Of a DNA stretch of 64,000 nt, positions 55,592 to 63,327 are shown piece by piece. Numbering within the stretch: position 1 is the first letter of the stretch; each line of letters starts with the position of its first letter. The translations under genes and the position numbers were made by a program. The DNA comes from Campylobacteraceae bacterium. GTDB lineage: Bacteria > Campylobacterota > Campylobacteria > Campylobacterales > Campylobacteraceae. The stretch spans positions 1 to 64,000 of the forward strand of contig JAISGD010000024.1 of the NCBI GenBank assembly GCA_031263195.1, in the 5' to 3' direction. Under the pieces are notes generated by a model that was not told the DNA's origin, made no database searches, and saw only the letters and a list, made by a program, of their open reading frames with translations.

Positions 55592-56500
55592 ATGTTTCGT
55601 ACAATGCTTTTTATATGTTTTGGCGTATTTACGCTCTGCGCAAAACCAGCGGTTACTGTTAGTATCTTGCCGCAACAGTATATGGTGGAGAAAATCGCAG
55701 GCGATACGGTAGATATTTTAGTTATGGTTAGTCCGAATGCCAACCATGAAACTTATGAACCAAAGCCCAGCCAAATGAAGTTTTTAGCGAAATCGGATAT
55801 ATATTTCGCTGTTGGTTTGCCATTTGAAAGAGTATGGCTCGATAGATTTGCCGCCGCTTCGCCTAAAATGAATATAATCGATACGGGAGACGGGATCGAA
55901 AAGATAGAGCTACTCAATCATCATCACGATGAACATCATGAGCATGCAGACCATCATGAACATGATGCGGAGCATAACCACAATGCAAATCACGATGAAG
56001 ACAAACATGATGAGCATGATGAGCTTGACCCGCATATTTGGCTTGATCCTACTTTAGTTAAAGTTCAATCCAAAACCATAGCCGATGCGCTTTCTTTGAA
56101 ATATCCGCAAAACGCCGCGCTTTATGCGAAAAATTATGAGAATTTCACTAAAGAGTTGAACGAATTGGATGCAAATCTTTCTAAAAAACTTAGCGCTTTG
56201 AAAAATAGAAGTTTTTTTGTATTTCATCCTTCGTGGGGTTATTTTGCCAAGAGGTACGATTTGGAGCAGATATTTGTTGAAGTTGAGGGCAAAGAGCCAA
56301 AAGCCGCCGAGCTTATAGAGATAGTGAAAAAAGCTAAAGCTAAAAACATAAAAGCTCTTTTGGTCGAACCTCAGGTTTCAGAAAAAAACGCTAAAATAAT
56401 AGCCGATGAAATAGGGGCGAAACTCATTAAAGTTGATCCTATGAAAAAAGATTTAAGTGAAAATTTGAATGAATTGGCAGATATGTTGTTGGGATTTTAA
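55592..56500 (+). CDS. znuA: Zinc ABC transporter substrate-binding protein
   Basis: ZnuA captures periplasmic zinc for import. From the ATG at 55592 (AAGGAG upstream) the product has 302 residues with a signal peptide (MFRTMLFICFGVFTLCA). Zinc ligands are His52 (PNANHETYEP), His148 (DPHIW), a His in VFHPSWGY and a late acidic residue. Between them lies a long His/Asp/Glu-rich loop at about 110-143, typical of zinc-specific ZnuA and less so of manganese proteins. It is the first gene of znuACB. Confidence 0.94.
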   Translation: MFRTMLFICFGVFTLCAKPAVTVSILPQQYMVEKIAGDTVDILVMVSPNANHETYEPKPSQMKFLAKSDIYFAVGLPFERVWLDRFAAASPKMNIIDTGDGIEKIELLNHHHDEHHEHADHHEHDAEHNHNANHDEDKHDEHDELDPHIWLDPTLVKVQSKTIADALSLKYPQNAALYAKNYENFTKELNELDANLSKKLSALKNRSFFVFHPSWGYFAKRYDLEQIFVEVEGKEPKAAELIEIVKKAKAKNIKALLVEPQVSEKNAKIIADEIGAKLIKVDPMKKDLSENLNELADMLLGF

Positions 56501-56503
56501 TAT

Positions 56504-57274
56504 ATGAAAATGGTGCGAGTTCGCGATCTGTCTTTTGCGTACGATAAAGAGAACATATTGGAAAATGTGAATTTTGAGTACGACAGCAACGATTTTTTAG
56601 CTCTTGTGGGACCAAACGGCGGCGGAAAAAGCACGCTTTTAAAGCTTATTTTGGGGCTTTTAAAGCAAACGAGCGGAAAGATAGAGCTGTTTTCTCGAAA
56701 TTTTGGTTACGTTCCGCAAAATACTATGCCAAACGGCGAATTTCCCATAAGCGTTTTAGACGTCGCGCTTATGGGAAGATTGAAAAACAATATTTTTGGT
56801 TTTTACAAAAAAGATGATAAAAAAAAAGCGTTTGAAGCGCTTGAGAAAGTTGACATGCAAAATTACGCGCATAAAAAAATAGGCGAGTTGTCAATAGGTC
56901 AACGGCAAAAAGTTTTTATCGCTCGCGCGCTTACATGTGAGGCGGAATTGTTGATATTGGACGAACCTACTGCCAGCGTTGATATGCAAGGACAAGTGCA
57001 AATTTATAATATTTTAAAATCACTGAATAAAGATAAAGGCGTCATTGTGGTAAGCCACGATGTCGATGTGGTTTTGGGGTACGCGACAAAAATAGCTTAT
57101 CTTAGCCGTACGCTTTTTATGCACGAACCTTCAGCTCTCACCAAAGAGGCGTTTTTTGAAAAATTACAATCAAACAGCACGCATAATTGTCCCGTTGACA
57201 TACTGATGGCAAACACTTGCACGCACAATCACGAACCGAAAAAACACGATAGAATATTTAAAGGCAAATCGTGA
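56504..57274 (+). CDS. znuC: Zinc ABC transporter ATPase
   Basis: ZnuC powers zinc import. The 256-residue product has Walker A GPNGGGKST (36-44), the signature LSIGQRQKV, Walker B ELLILDEPTA and the switch VVSHDVDVV. Its C-terminal tail is rich in Cys and His (THNCPVDIL, NTCTHNHEPKKHD), which could sense or hold zinc on the cytosolic side. It starts 3 bp after znuA and overlaps znuB by 4 bp. Confidence 0.94.
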   Translation: MKMVRVRDLSFAYDKENILENVNFEYDSNDFLALVGPNGGGKSTLLKLILGLLKQTSGKIELFSRNFGYVPQNTMPNGEFPISVLDVALMGRLKNNIFGFYKKDDKKKAFEALEKVDMQNYAHKKIGELSIGQRQKVFIARALTCEAELLILDEPTASVDMQGQVQIYNILKSLNKDKGVIVVSHDVDVVLGYATKIAYLSRTLFMHEPSALTKEAFFEKLQSNSTHNCPVDILMANTCTHNHEPKKHDRIFKGKS

Positions 57275-58086
57275 TAGAGGCTTTGTCCTTTGGATTTGTG
57301 CAAAATGCTTTAATAGCCGGAATATTAGTTAGCATAGCGTGCGGAATTGTTGGAAGTTTAGTGGTGGTAAACCGTATGGTTTTTATCGCGGGAGGCATAG
57401 CGCATGGAGCTTACGGCGGACTTGGACTGGCATTGTTTTTGAGTATATCGCCTCTTTTTGGCGCGTTGGGATTTTCTATAGCACTAGCTGTCGTTATAGC
57501 GTTTTTAACTTATGTCAACAAAGAAAGAGCGGACGCTGTAATAGGCGCTATCTGGGCATTTGGAATGGCTGTTGGTATTATATTCGCCGATATGAGCAAA
57601 GGCTACAATACCGATTTAACAAGTTTTTTATTCGGCGCAATTTTAAGCGTTTCAAGCGGCGATTTATGGCTGATGAGCGTTACATGTATCCTAATAATAG
57701 CAATTATCGCCATTTTTTATAAAGAGTTTTTAGCTATCAGTTTTGATATGGAGTTTTCAAAACTTCAAGGGTTAAACACCAGATTTTTTTACACGCTCTT
57801 ACTTATTATAACAGCGCTTTGCATAGTGGCTTGCATTCGCGCGGTGGGGCTTATTTTGGTTGTGGCGCTTTTAAGCATTCCTCCTTACATCGCTGAAAAG
57901 TTTTGCGTAAGGTTGTCGCGAATGATGATACTTTCATCCGTATTATCCATTGTATTTACACTGACGGGGCTTGCTCTTTCTTACATGTTAGATTTGACTT
58001 CGGGCGCTTCAATTATCTTGGTCGCTTCATTTGCTTTTTTTCTGACAAAAGCGAAACTTGTACTGCGCCGCGGTAACGGTTTATAA
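57271..58086 (+). CDS. znuB: Zinc ABC transporter permease
   Basis: ZnuB is the membrane channel of the importer. The 271-residue product starts at a GTG inside the 4-bp overlap with znuC. It has about eight helices, starting FVQNALIAGILVSIACGIVG and VVVNRMVFIAGGIAHGAYGGLGLA, with the family's RADAVIGAIWAFGMAVGIIF and VGLILVVALLSIPPYIAEKF segments. It ends the operon; the TonB receptor follows after about 180 bp with its own control region. Confidence 0.93.
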   Translation: MIEALSFGFVQNALIAGILVSIACGIVGSLVVVNRMVFIAGGIAHGAYGGLGLALFLSISPLFGALGFSIALAVVIAFLTYVNKERADAVIGAIWAFGMAVGIIFADMSKGYNTDLTSFLFGAILSVSSGDLWLMSVTCILIIAIIAIFYKEFLAISFDMEFSKLQGLNTRFFYTLLLIITALCIVACIRAVGLILVVALLSIPPYIAEKFCVRLSRMMILSSVLSIVFTLTGLALSYMLDLTSGASIILVASFAFFLTKAKLVLRRGNGL

Positions 58087-58185
58087 AGTGAAGCAAATTT
58101 ATAAAATAACGATAAAATCAATTTTGCTCGTAAGCTTAAGCGTCTTAATAAATCCTAAAATATTTTCATAGAAAATTATTCTCAT

Positions 58186-58200
58186 TGATAACTATTATTA
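58186..58200. promoter_or_regulatory. Fur-like box before the TonB receptor gene
   Basis: TGATAACTATTATTA matches the Helicobacter Fur consensus TAATAATNATTATTA at all but two positions. It lies 64 bp before the receptor's start. The znu palindrome TGCAACTAAGTTGCA is not repeated here. Confidence 0.5.
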
Positions 58201-58263
58201 AGTTCTATTTTATACCATTTCTGATATTATTGCCAGAATTTGTTTAAGAAGGAACAATAAATA

Positions 58264-60213
58264 TTGAAAAATTATATTTTAATATGCGCTATAGTCGCGT
58301 CTTTTGCTAATTTGGCTTTAGCTCAAACGGATAATGAGAGTGTAAAACTGGAAGGCATTACCGTGATAGCGCCGCAAGATAAGAGCTCTTATGTTCATAT
58401 AAATCCCAAATCCACTATTCAACCTATTCCTTCATCTGATGGCGCGGAACTTTTAAAAAGTATTCCAAATTTTAGCGTCACAAGAAAAGGCGGCAGTTCG
58501 GGCGATCCGCTGTTTCGCGGGCTTGGAGGTTCGCGTCTTGCCATCACTGCGAACGATGATTTTTTATACGGCGGCTGCGGCGGTCGTATGGATCCTCCCA
58601 CAGCGTATATTTTTCCAAGTTCCTATGATAGAGTGGTGATAACAAAGGGTCCGCAAACAGTAATATATCCGGGCGTAATCGCGGGTTCAGTGCAGTTTTT
58701 AAGATACGATAGCTATTTTGAAAAAGCGGGAGCCAACGGGGAAGCTGGAATTACCGTTGGAAGTTTTGGTAGATTTGACACATTTGCGGACGTTACCGCT
58801 GGGATAAATCAAGGCTACATAAGAGTCAATGGCGTATATAACAAGCAAGATGATTATAAAGATGGCGAAGGGCAGGAGATACATTCGCGGTTTGAACGAA
58901 ATTCTCAAATGGCGCAAATCGGTTTGACGCCTGATGAGTATAGTCTTATAGAGTTTACATACGATAGATCGCGAGGCGAAGCGGCATATGCGGACAGAAC
59001 AATGGACGGTTCAAAATTTGACAGAGACGCTTATAGAGTTAGGCTTTCAAAAGATGATATAAGCGACACTTTTAAAAAAATAAATTTTCAGTACGGATAC
59101 AGCTATGTCGATCATGTGATGGATAACTATAATCTAAGACAAAAACCTGCGGCAAGTAATTTTACGGCTTCAAATCCGGATCGCACGACGCAAAGCGCGT
59201 CTTTGAACGCGGAGTTTGATACGGATATGATTAATATTAAAGTCGGCGCGGATTGGCTGGGTGATAAACATAGAAGTAGATCCGGCAACGGAATAGACAA
59301 AGCGGCTGCTAACGCTTATAAAAGTAAGGATAGAGCTACCAATCAAAAGGCAGACGATATAGGCGTTTTTGCCGAAGCTAACATTGAGCTAACCGACAAA
59401 CATTTGTTAGTTACGGGATTGCGCTATGATAGAAGCGGCATTGATTATTTTACTAACAGTACAAAGAGTAAAAAAGAGGAGTTTGATTTGGGCGCCGCGT
59501 TTTTGCGATACGAATATTATCAAAAAAGCTTTACTTATTTTGCGGGCATTGGACTTGCGCAAAGAGCGCCTGATTTTTGGGAACGCAATAGAAATAAAGA
59601 GTTAAACAAAGAGAGCAATGTAGAGTTTGACGCGGGTATTTTGTATAAAAATGACGGCGTAAGAGGTTCGTTTAATGTATTTGCAAGTCAAATCAACGAT
59701 TTTATTTTGATTTATTCCAATAGCACCGCAAGAAATATAAATGCTAGACGCTATGGTTTTGAAGGCGAAGCCGAGTGGGAATTTGTAAAAAATTATAAAT
59801 TAGGTTTGGCAGCCGCTTATACTTACGGCAAAAACAAAAGTGAGGATAAAGCATTGGCTCAAACGCCACCTTTTGAAATGAGGGGTTTGTTTGGATATGA
59901 CAATGACGTCGTAGCCGCCGCTATTATCGCTCGATATGTTGCGCCTCAGCACAGAGTTGCTGTGGGCGAGGGAAATATAATAGGACAAGATATCAAAAAA
60001 AGCAGCGATTTCGCGGTGATTTCAGTCAATGGAAGTTGGAAAATCAACAAAAATATCAGTCTGTTTTTGGGCGTGGACAATATTTTTGATAAAGCGTACA
60101 GCGAATTTATAAATAAAGGCTCCGTTGATGTGGCGGGATACAATCAGCCGACAGGCATTCAAATACAAGAAGCGGGACGTCAGTTTTGGGTGAGGATACA
60201 AGGGAAGTTTTAA
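58264..60213 (+). CDS. TonB-dependent receptor, copper-receptor (OprC/NosA) type
   Basis: The 649-residue product is an outer-membrane beta-barrel with an N-terminal plug. It starts at a TTG with AAGGAA upstream and has a signal peptide (MKNYILICAIVASFANLALA). The plug contains GGCGGRMDPPTAYIFPSSYD followed by RVVITKGPQTVIYPG, the diagnostic stretch of the TonB-copper family. The barrel ends in an aromatic residue (QFWVRIQGKF). Family members carry copper ions, but its place after znuACB makes zinc an equal candidate. Energising TonB/ExbBD genes are not in the window. Confidence 0.9.
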   Translation: MKNYILICAIVASFANLALAQTDNESVKLEGITVIAPQDKSSYVHINPKSTIQPIPSSDGAELLKSIPNFSVTRKGGSSGDPLFRGLGGSRLAITANDDFLYGGCGGRMDPPTAYIFPSSYDRVVITKGPQTVIYPGVIAGSVQFLRYDSYFEKAGANGEAGITVGSFGRFDTFADVTAGINQGYIRVNGVYNKQDDYKDGEGQEIHSRFERNSQMAQIGLTPDEYSLIEFTYDRSRGEAAYADRTMDGSKFDRDAYRVRLSKDDISDTFKKINFQYGYSYVDHVMDNYNLRQKPAASNFTASNPDRTTQSASLNAEFDTDMINIKVGADWLGDKHRSRSGNGIDKAAANAYKSKDRATNQKADDIGVFAEANIELTDKHLLVTGLRYDRSGIDYFTNSTKSKKEEFDLGAAFLRYEYYQKSFTYFAGIGLAQRAPDFWERNRNKELNKESNVEFDAGILYKNDGVRGSFNVFASQINDFILIYSNSTARNINARRYGFEGEAEWEFVKNYKLGLAAAYTYGKNKSEDKALAQTPPFEMRGLFGYDNDVVAAAIIARYVAPQHRVAVGEGNIIGQDIKKSSDFAVISVNGSWKINKNISLFLGVDNIFDKAYSEFINKGSVDVAGYNQPTGIQIQEAGRQFWVRIQGKF

Positions 60214-60748
60214 CGTTTAAATAATTGCAGGTTGACAAAATCAGCGATACTGTCCAAATAAATTGCAAATAAAGGCGGCATGTAATTTGATATTCTAATT
60301 TAAAATATTTTACATTGCCGTATTGGATTTATAAACTTGCAAATTTATATTTGTCTTTAAGATTTTGGATGATTTATAAACGCTTTTTGCCTATTGCCAT
60401 GTCGTTTTCAGGTTCATAATAAAACATACATGCAAAAAATATCTTACATGTAGAAAAATACCGCGTTTATAATAAGCGAAAAAGCCTCACATTAAAAGTC
60501 TTTTATGCTTTGCCATATTAATTTAATAGCGCAGCGATTAATTCCTCGCTAAATAAAACACTTAAAATATTTTTTCATATATTTTTACATTTCGATTTTA
60601 ACGGCGTTATTTTCCGCATCTGTCCACTAAAAAGCAAAACATTATTTTCAATTTCAGTGTTATTTAAGAAAAATATGCATAATATTCCATTTACAATATA
60701 TCTTAAGTATGTTTATCAAAATAGTCAAGTTACATTGAGGAGGTAATA
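60214..60748. other. Intergenic region upstream of the leader peptide
   Basis: No supported gene. It is AT-rich and includes a TTACATGTAG half-palindrome near 60444. It should contain the promoter of the leader-peptide/StyA-like operon, and AT-rich boxes near 60680-60730 are candidates, but no clear -10/-35 pair stands out. Confidence 0.4.
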
Positions 60749-60820
60749 ATGACATATTTTAATTTACTCGGAAATCTCCGTTCGCATCACACTTTCACAT
60801 TGCCTAAGACCTGTTGTTAA
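60749..60820 (+). CDS. Leader peptide ending in Cys-Cys
   Basis: A 23-codon frame has a very strong site (GAGGAGG, 5 bp spacing). The peptide begins MTYFNLLGN and ends RSHHTFTLPKTCC directly before TAA. It lies 55 bp before the StyA-like gene, and a GC-rich hairpin sits between. Two terminal cysteine codons suggest a sensor of charged tRNA-Cys: ribosome stalling would alter folding of the following RNA. Cysteine-responsive leader ORFs of this kind are known from mycobacteria; regulation here is inferred. Confidence 0.6.
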   Translation: MTYFNLLGNLRSHHTFTLPKTCC

Positions 60821-60839
60821 TCATTTAATGACAAACAAC

Positions 60840-60852
60840 GCAGCGCCGCTGC
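60840..60852 (+). promoter_or_regulatory. GC-rich hairpin between leader peptide and StyA-like gene
   Basis: GCAGCGCCGCTGC is a perfect inverted repeat in an otherwise AT-rich stretch, 19 nt after the leader stop and 10 nt before the AAGGAGAG site of the next gene. It could mask or release that site depending on ribosome position. Confidence 0.45.
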
Positions 60853-60875
60853 AAAAACTACATAAGGAGAGTTTT

Positions 60876-62219
60876 ATGTCTAATGCAAAAAGGAAAGTTG
60901 CTGTTATAGGCGCGGGAATAGCCGGTTCAAGCGCAGCTTTGGGATTGCTGGAAGCAGGTTTTGACGTAACGCTTTACAGCGATAAGGACAGAAAAACCTT
61001 ACGTGACAATGTTCCTGCTACCGGCACCGCTATCTATTTTGGCAAACCTTCGCAAGAGGCGGATGCGCAAATCGTAGAAAATATTTACGGCGAGGATAGT
61101 TTTACCGACGGTTTTTCGGTGCGAGGATACGACGCTGACAAAAAGCCGATTTTGTCTTTTGACGTTGATTTTCGCTACTTCAGGGCGCAAGGAGTGGATC
61201 CGCGCATTCGCGCCGACGATAGAATCGGTCGTTTTATAGACAAAGGCGGTAAGTTCAAAGTAGAGCAGATAGACTTTGACAGGCTTGACGAGATTGCTAA
61301 GAAAAGCGATTTGACTCTTATAGGTACAGGCAAAGGCGGTTTGTCGGAGTTATTCGGAGTTGACGACAGTCGCACCGTCTACAACGAGCCGCAGCGATAT
61401 CTTTTGACGGTCAATGTCGCGGGATTGCCTTTTGACGATAAGGCGTTTGACTATCGCAGTAAAGTCGGCTGGAAACACAATCTTTTTACCTCTAACCAAA
61501 AACAAGGCGAGATATTTACCGGCGCTTTTTTACACAAGGATGTAGGTCATAGCTGGATACTCTTGGGCTTTGCAAAACCCGAAAGCGAATGGCGGCAAAG
61601 GTTTGAGCAGGCTGTGGACGCCGCGTCCGCTTTACAGATTTTTAAAGATATTTTCAGCGATTATTTTCCGCAGGACGCGAAAGAGATCGCGAAATTTACT
61701 CTTATCAAAAGTGATCCGTATTCATGGTTGAAAGGCGCAGTTACGCCGCTTGTGCGCAATGCGGTCGGCTTTACCAAAAGCGGTGTACCGGTCGCGGCAC
61801 TTGGCGATACGGCTATTATTTTTGACCCGATTGCAGGACAAGGGGCGCAAAATGTATCCGTGCAAGTCGCAGCTTTAGTAAAAGCGGCGAAATCGCATAA
61901 GGGCGAATTTGACGCGGAGTGGATAAAAGCGCAGTTTGACGCGCATTGGTTAAATCACGGTCATGGTGCGACGGAAGCGACAAGACTTTATTTGGAAGAT
62001 CCCAAATACGCCGCTCATCTTGAAGCGCTATTTCCTGCCGCAGCGGTAAATGAGCACGCCGGCTCGGCATTTTTTCGCTTTCAATCCGAACCTTCGCTTA
62101 TCTTAAATCTACAAACAAGAGAGGCGATTGAGCGGTATATCGAAGAGGAGTCCGGCGAGCGTTTTGGCGAATTAATCGAACGTTTCAAGCCAGATGAAAA
62201 ATTTTCCGGCAGAGATTAG
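60876..62219 (+). CDS. StyA-like FAD-dependent monooxygenase
   Basis: From the ATG at 60876 (AAGGAGAG upstream) the product has 447 residues. An in-frame ATG at 60828 lacks a site. The N-terminal Rossmann motif GAGIAG (12-17) binds FAD. Segments like the styrene/indole monooxygenase StyA are DVTLYSDKD, LIGTGKGGLSELF, YNEPQRYLL and the C-terminal FAD motif GDTAIIFDPIAGQGAQN. StyA-type enzymes oxidise an alkene, indole or sulfide with FADH2 from a separate reductase; no StyB reductase is in the window. With a DszC/SfnB-like gene nearby and a Cys-Cys leader in front, sulfur scavenging is the likely theme (inference). Confidence 0.8.
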   Translation: MSNAKRKVAVIGAGIAGSSAALGLLEAGFDVTLYSDKDRKTLRDNVPATGTAIYFGKPSQEADAQIVENIYGEDSFTDGFSVRGYDADKKPILSFDVDFRYFRAQGVDPRIRADDRIGRFIDKGGKFKVEQIDFDRLDEIAKKSDLTLIGTGKGGLSELFGVDDSRTVYNEPQRYLLTVNVAGLPFDDKAFDYRSKVGWKHNLFTSNQKQGEIFTGAFLHKDVGHSWILLGFAKPESEWRQRFEQAVDAASALQIFKDIFSDYFPQDAKEIAKFTLIKSDPYSWLKGAVTPLVRNAVGFTKSGVPVAALGDTAIIFDPIAGQGAQNVSVQVAALVKAAKSHKGEFDAEWIKAQFDAHWLNHGHGATEATRLYLEDPKYAAHLEALFPAAAVNEHAGSAFFRFQSEPSLILNLQTREAIERYIEEESGERFGELIERFKPDEKFSGRD

Positions 62220-62237
62220 AGTAAAAAGGAGCGAGAA

Positions 62238-62555
62238 GTGAGCAAAATAGTTGTTTTTATCGCTTTTATCAAGACGGCGGCATTTTTGTCTTTTAGTTCC
62301 GTTGTCATGATTTTGAGATATACACAAAGATGGTTTGAGCGAGCGGACATAGAGTTAAAAGTTTTACATGTCTTAAAAGAGCACTCTGCTTACAGTCTTG
62401 ATAATCTGTTTTGTCAAAATAGCAATGCGTCGCTTAAATCAACAGGCGCGACATTACTAAGTGGTTTTATCAAAAATGACTTTGACGATAGAAAGCAGAT
62501 AAAATTTGTAAAGGTTGAAGCCGATGAGTTTTTGGTTACACACAGATTTTATTAA
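62238..62555 (+). CDS. Small protein of the StyA-like operon, unknown
   Basis: The 105-residue product starts at a GTG with AAAGGAG upstream, 18 bp after the StyA-like gene. The N-terminus is hydrophobic (VVFIAFIKTAAFLSFSSVVM), possibly one membrane anchor. The rest is polar with HVLKEHSAYSLDNLFCQNS and KQIKFVKVEADEFLVTHRFY. I do not recognise a family. It overlaps the next small gene by 32 bp in another frame. The composition is like its neighbours, so it is probably real. Confidence 0.55.
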   Translation: MSKIVVFIAFIKTAAFLSFSSVVMILRYTQRWFERADIELKVLHVLKEHSAYSLDNLFCQNSNASLKSTGATLLSGFIKNDFDDRKQIKFVKVEADEFLVTHRFY

Positions 62556-62757
62556 ACGCGAATTTGACGTAAATGCGAGCGAACGGCTTATAAGGATGAG
62601 GTTTGCGGGTGTGAGCGCGGAGCAAACGGAGGCGATTTTGGCTGTGGCGGCAAAGATAAACGCGGCAGGCGAGATACGAAAGACAGGCGGTGCGGCGATG
62701 AGTTTTGATGTTAGGCTAATTGGTACAAAAGATGGTGAAGGGCGGATTTTAGCGTAG
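62524..62757 (+). CDS. Second small protein of the StyA-like operon
   Basis: From the ATG at 62524 the product has 77 residues starting MSFWLHTDFIKREFDVNASE. The middle AGVSAEQTEAILAVAAKINA resembles, loosely, the helical segment of DUF1640-type coiled-coil proteins. The ending FDVRLIGTKDGEGRILA is polar. It lies partly inside the end of the preceding gene (32-bp overlap). It could be a separate protein or the displaced C-terminus of a longer one split by a frameshift; the two readings cannot be separated by eye. Confidence 0.45.
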   Translation: MSFWLHTDFIKREFDVNASERLIRMRFAGVSAEQTEAILAVAAKINAAGEIRKTGGAAMSFDVRLIGTKDGEGRILA

Positions 62758-63327
62758 CTTTTTCATTTCGCCAATCAGTGCCCGACGCCATGTTCTTTGA
62801 TAATGTATTTGGTTTAGGCGCGAAATGCATCGTAATATTGCGGCTTATGCATCCAAATTATCAAGCTGTACCGTGTAGGTTGCAATAGCAAAACATATAT
62901 GCTAAAGGATATTGCGCGACAAAACTTTACATATGAGAGTTTCTACATGTAAAGATAGATTGTCATTTGGTTTGTGATTATGCCTTTCTTGTTGTGAGGA
63001 AGCAGGCGGCGCGCCAACCCAAATAGGCGTTATCAGTAGCGGCAATACGGATTATTTGACGATTTGAGAGATTTATTTCGTCATTGACAGAGGTTTTTAT
63101 TGCGAAATATTTGCAAGGATGAACGGCGCGGATTTATCTGTTGCAGATGTGATTTAGCGTATTTTTCAAATTGTCCGCATAACGCCCGCTATAACAGAAC
63201 GGATTATTTATCTTTTTAAAAACTGATAGATTTGTCCGTTTCAAAAGTTTGGATTTGACAAAAATTAAGGCTTTTATTGCGTTGGAATGATTGACATGTA
63301 CGGATTAAATATTTAAAGGAGGTTTAT
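62758..63327. other. Intergenic region before the DszC/SfnB-like gene
   Basis: About 570 bp without a supported gene. It includes an inverted pair CTTTACAT (62925-62932) / ATGTAAAG (62947-62954) that could form a stem, and more GC-rich patches near 63000. A nine-codon frame at 63287-63316 ends at the ribosome-binding site of the next gene but has no site of its own. Confidence 0.4.

Noticed and set aside
63287-63316. Nine-codon frame before the SfnB/DszC-like gene as a second leader peptide
   Set aside because: It has no ribosome-binding site of its own, no Cys codons, and is too short to support.
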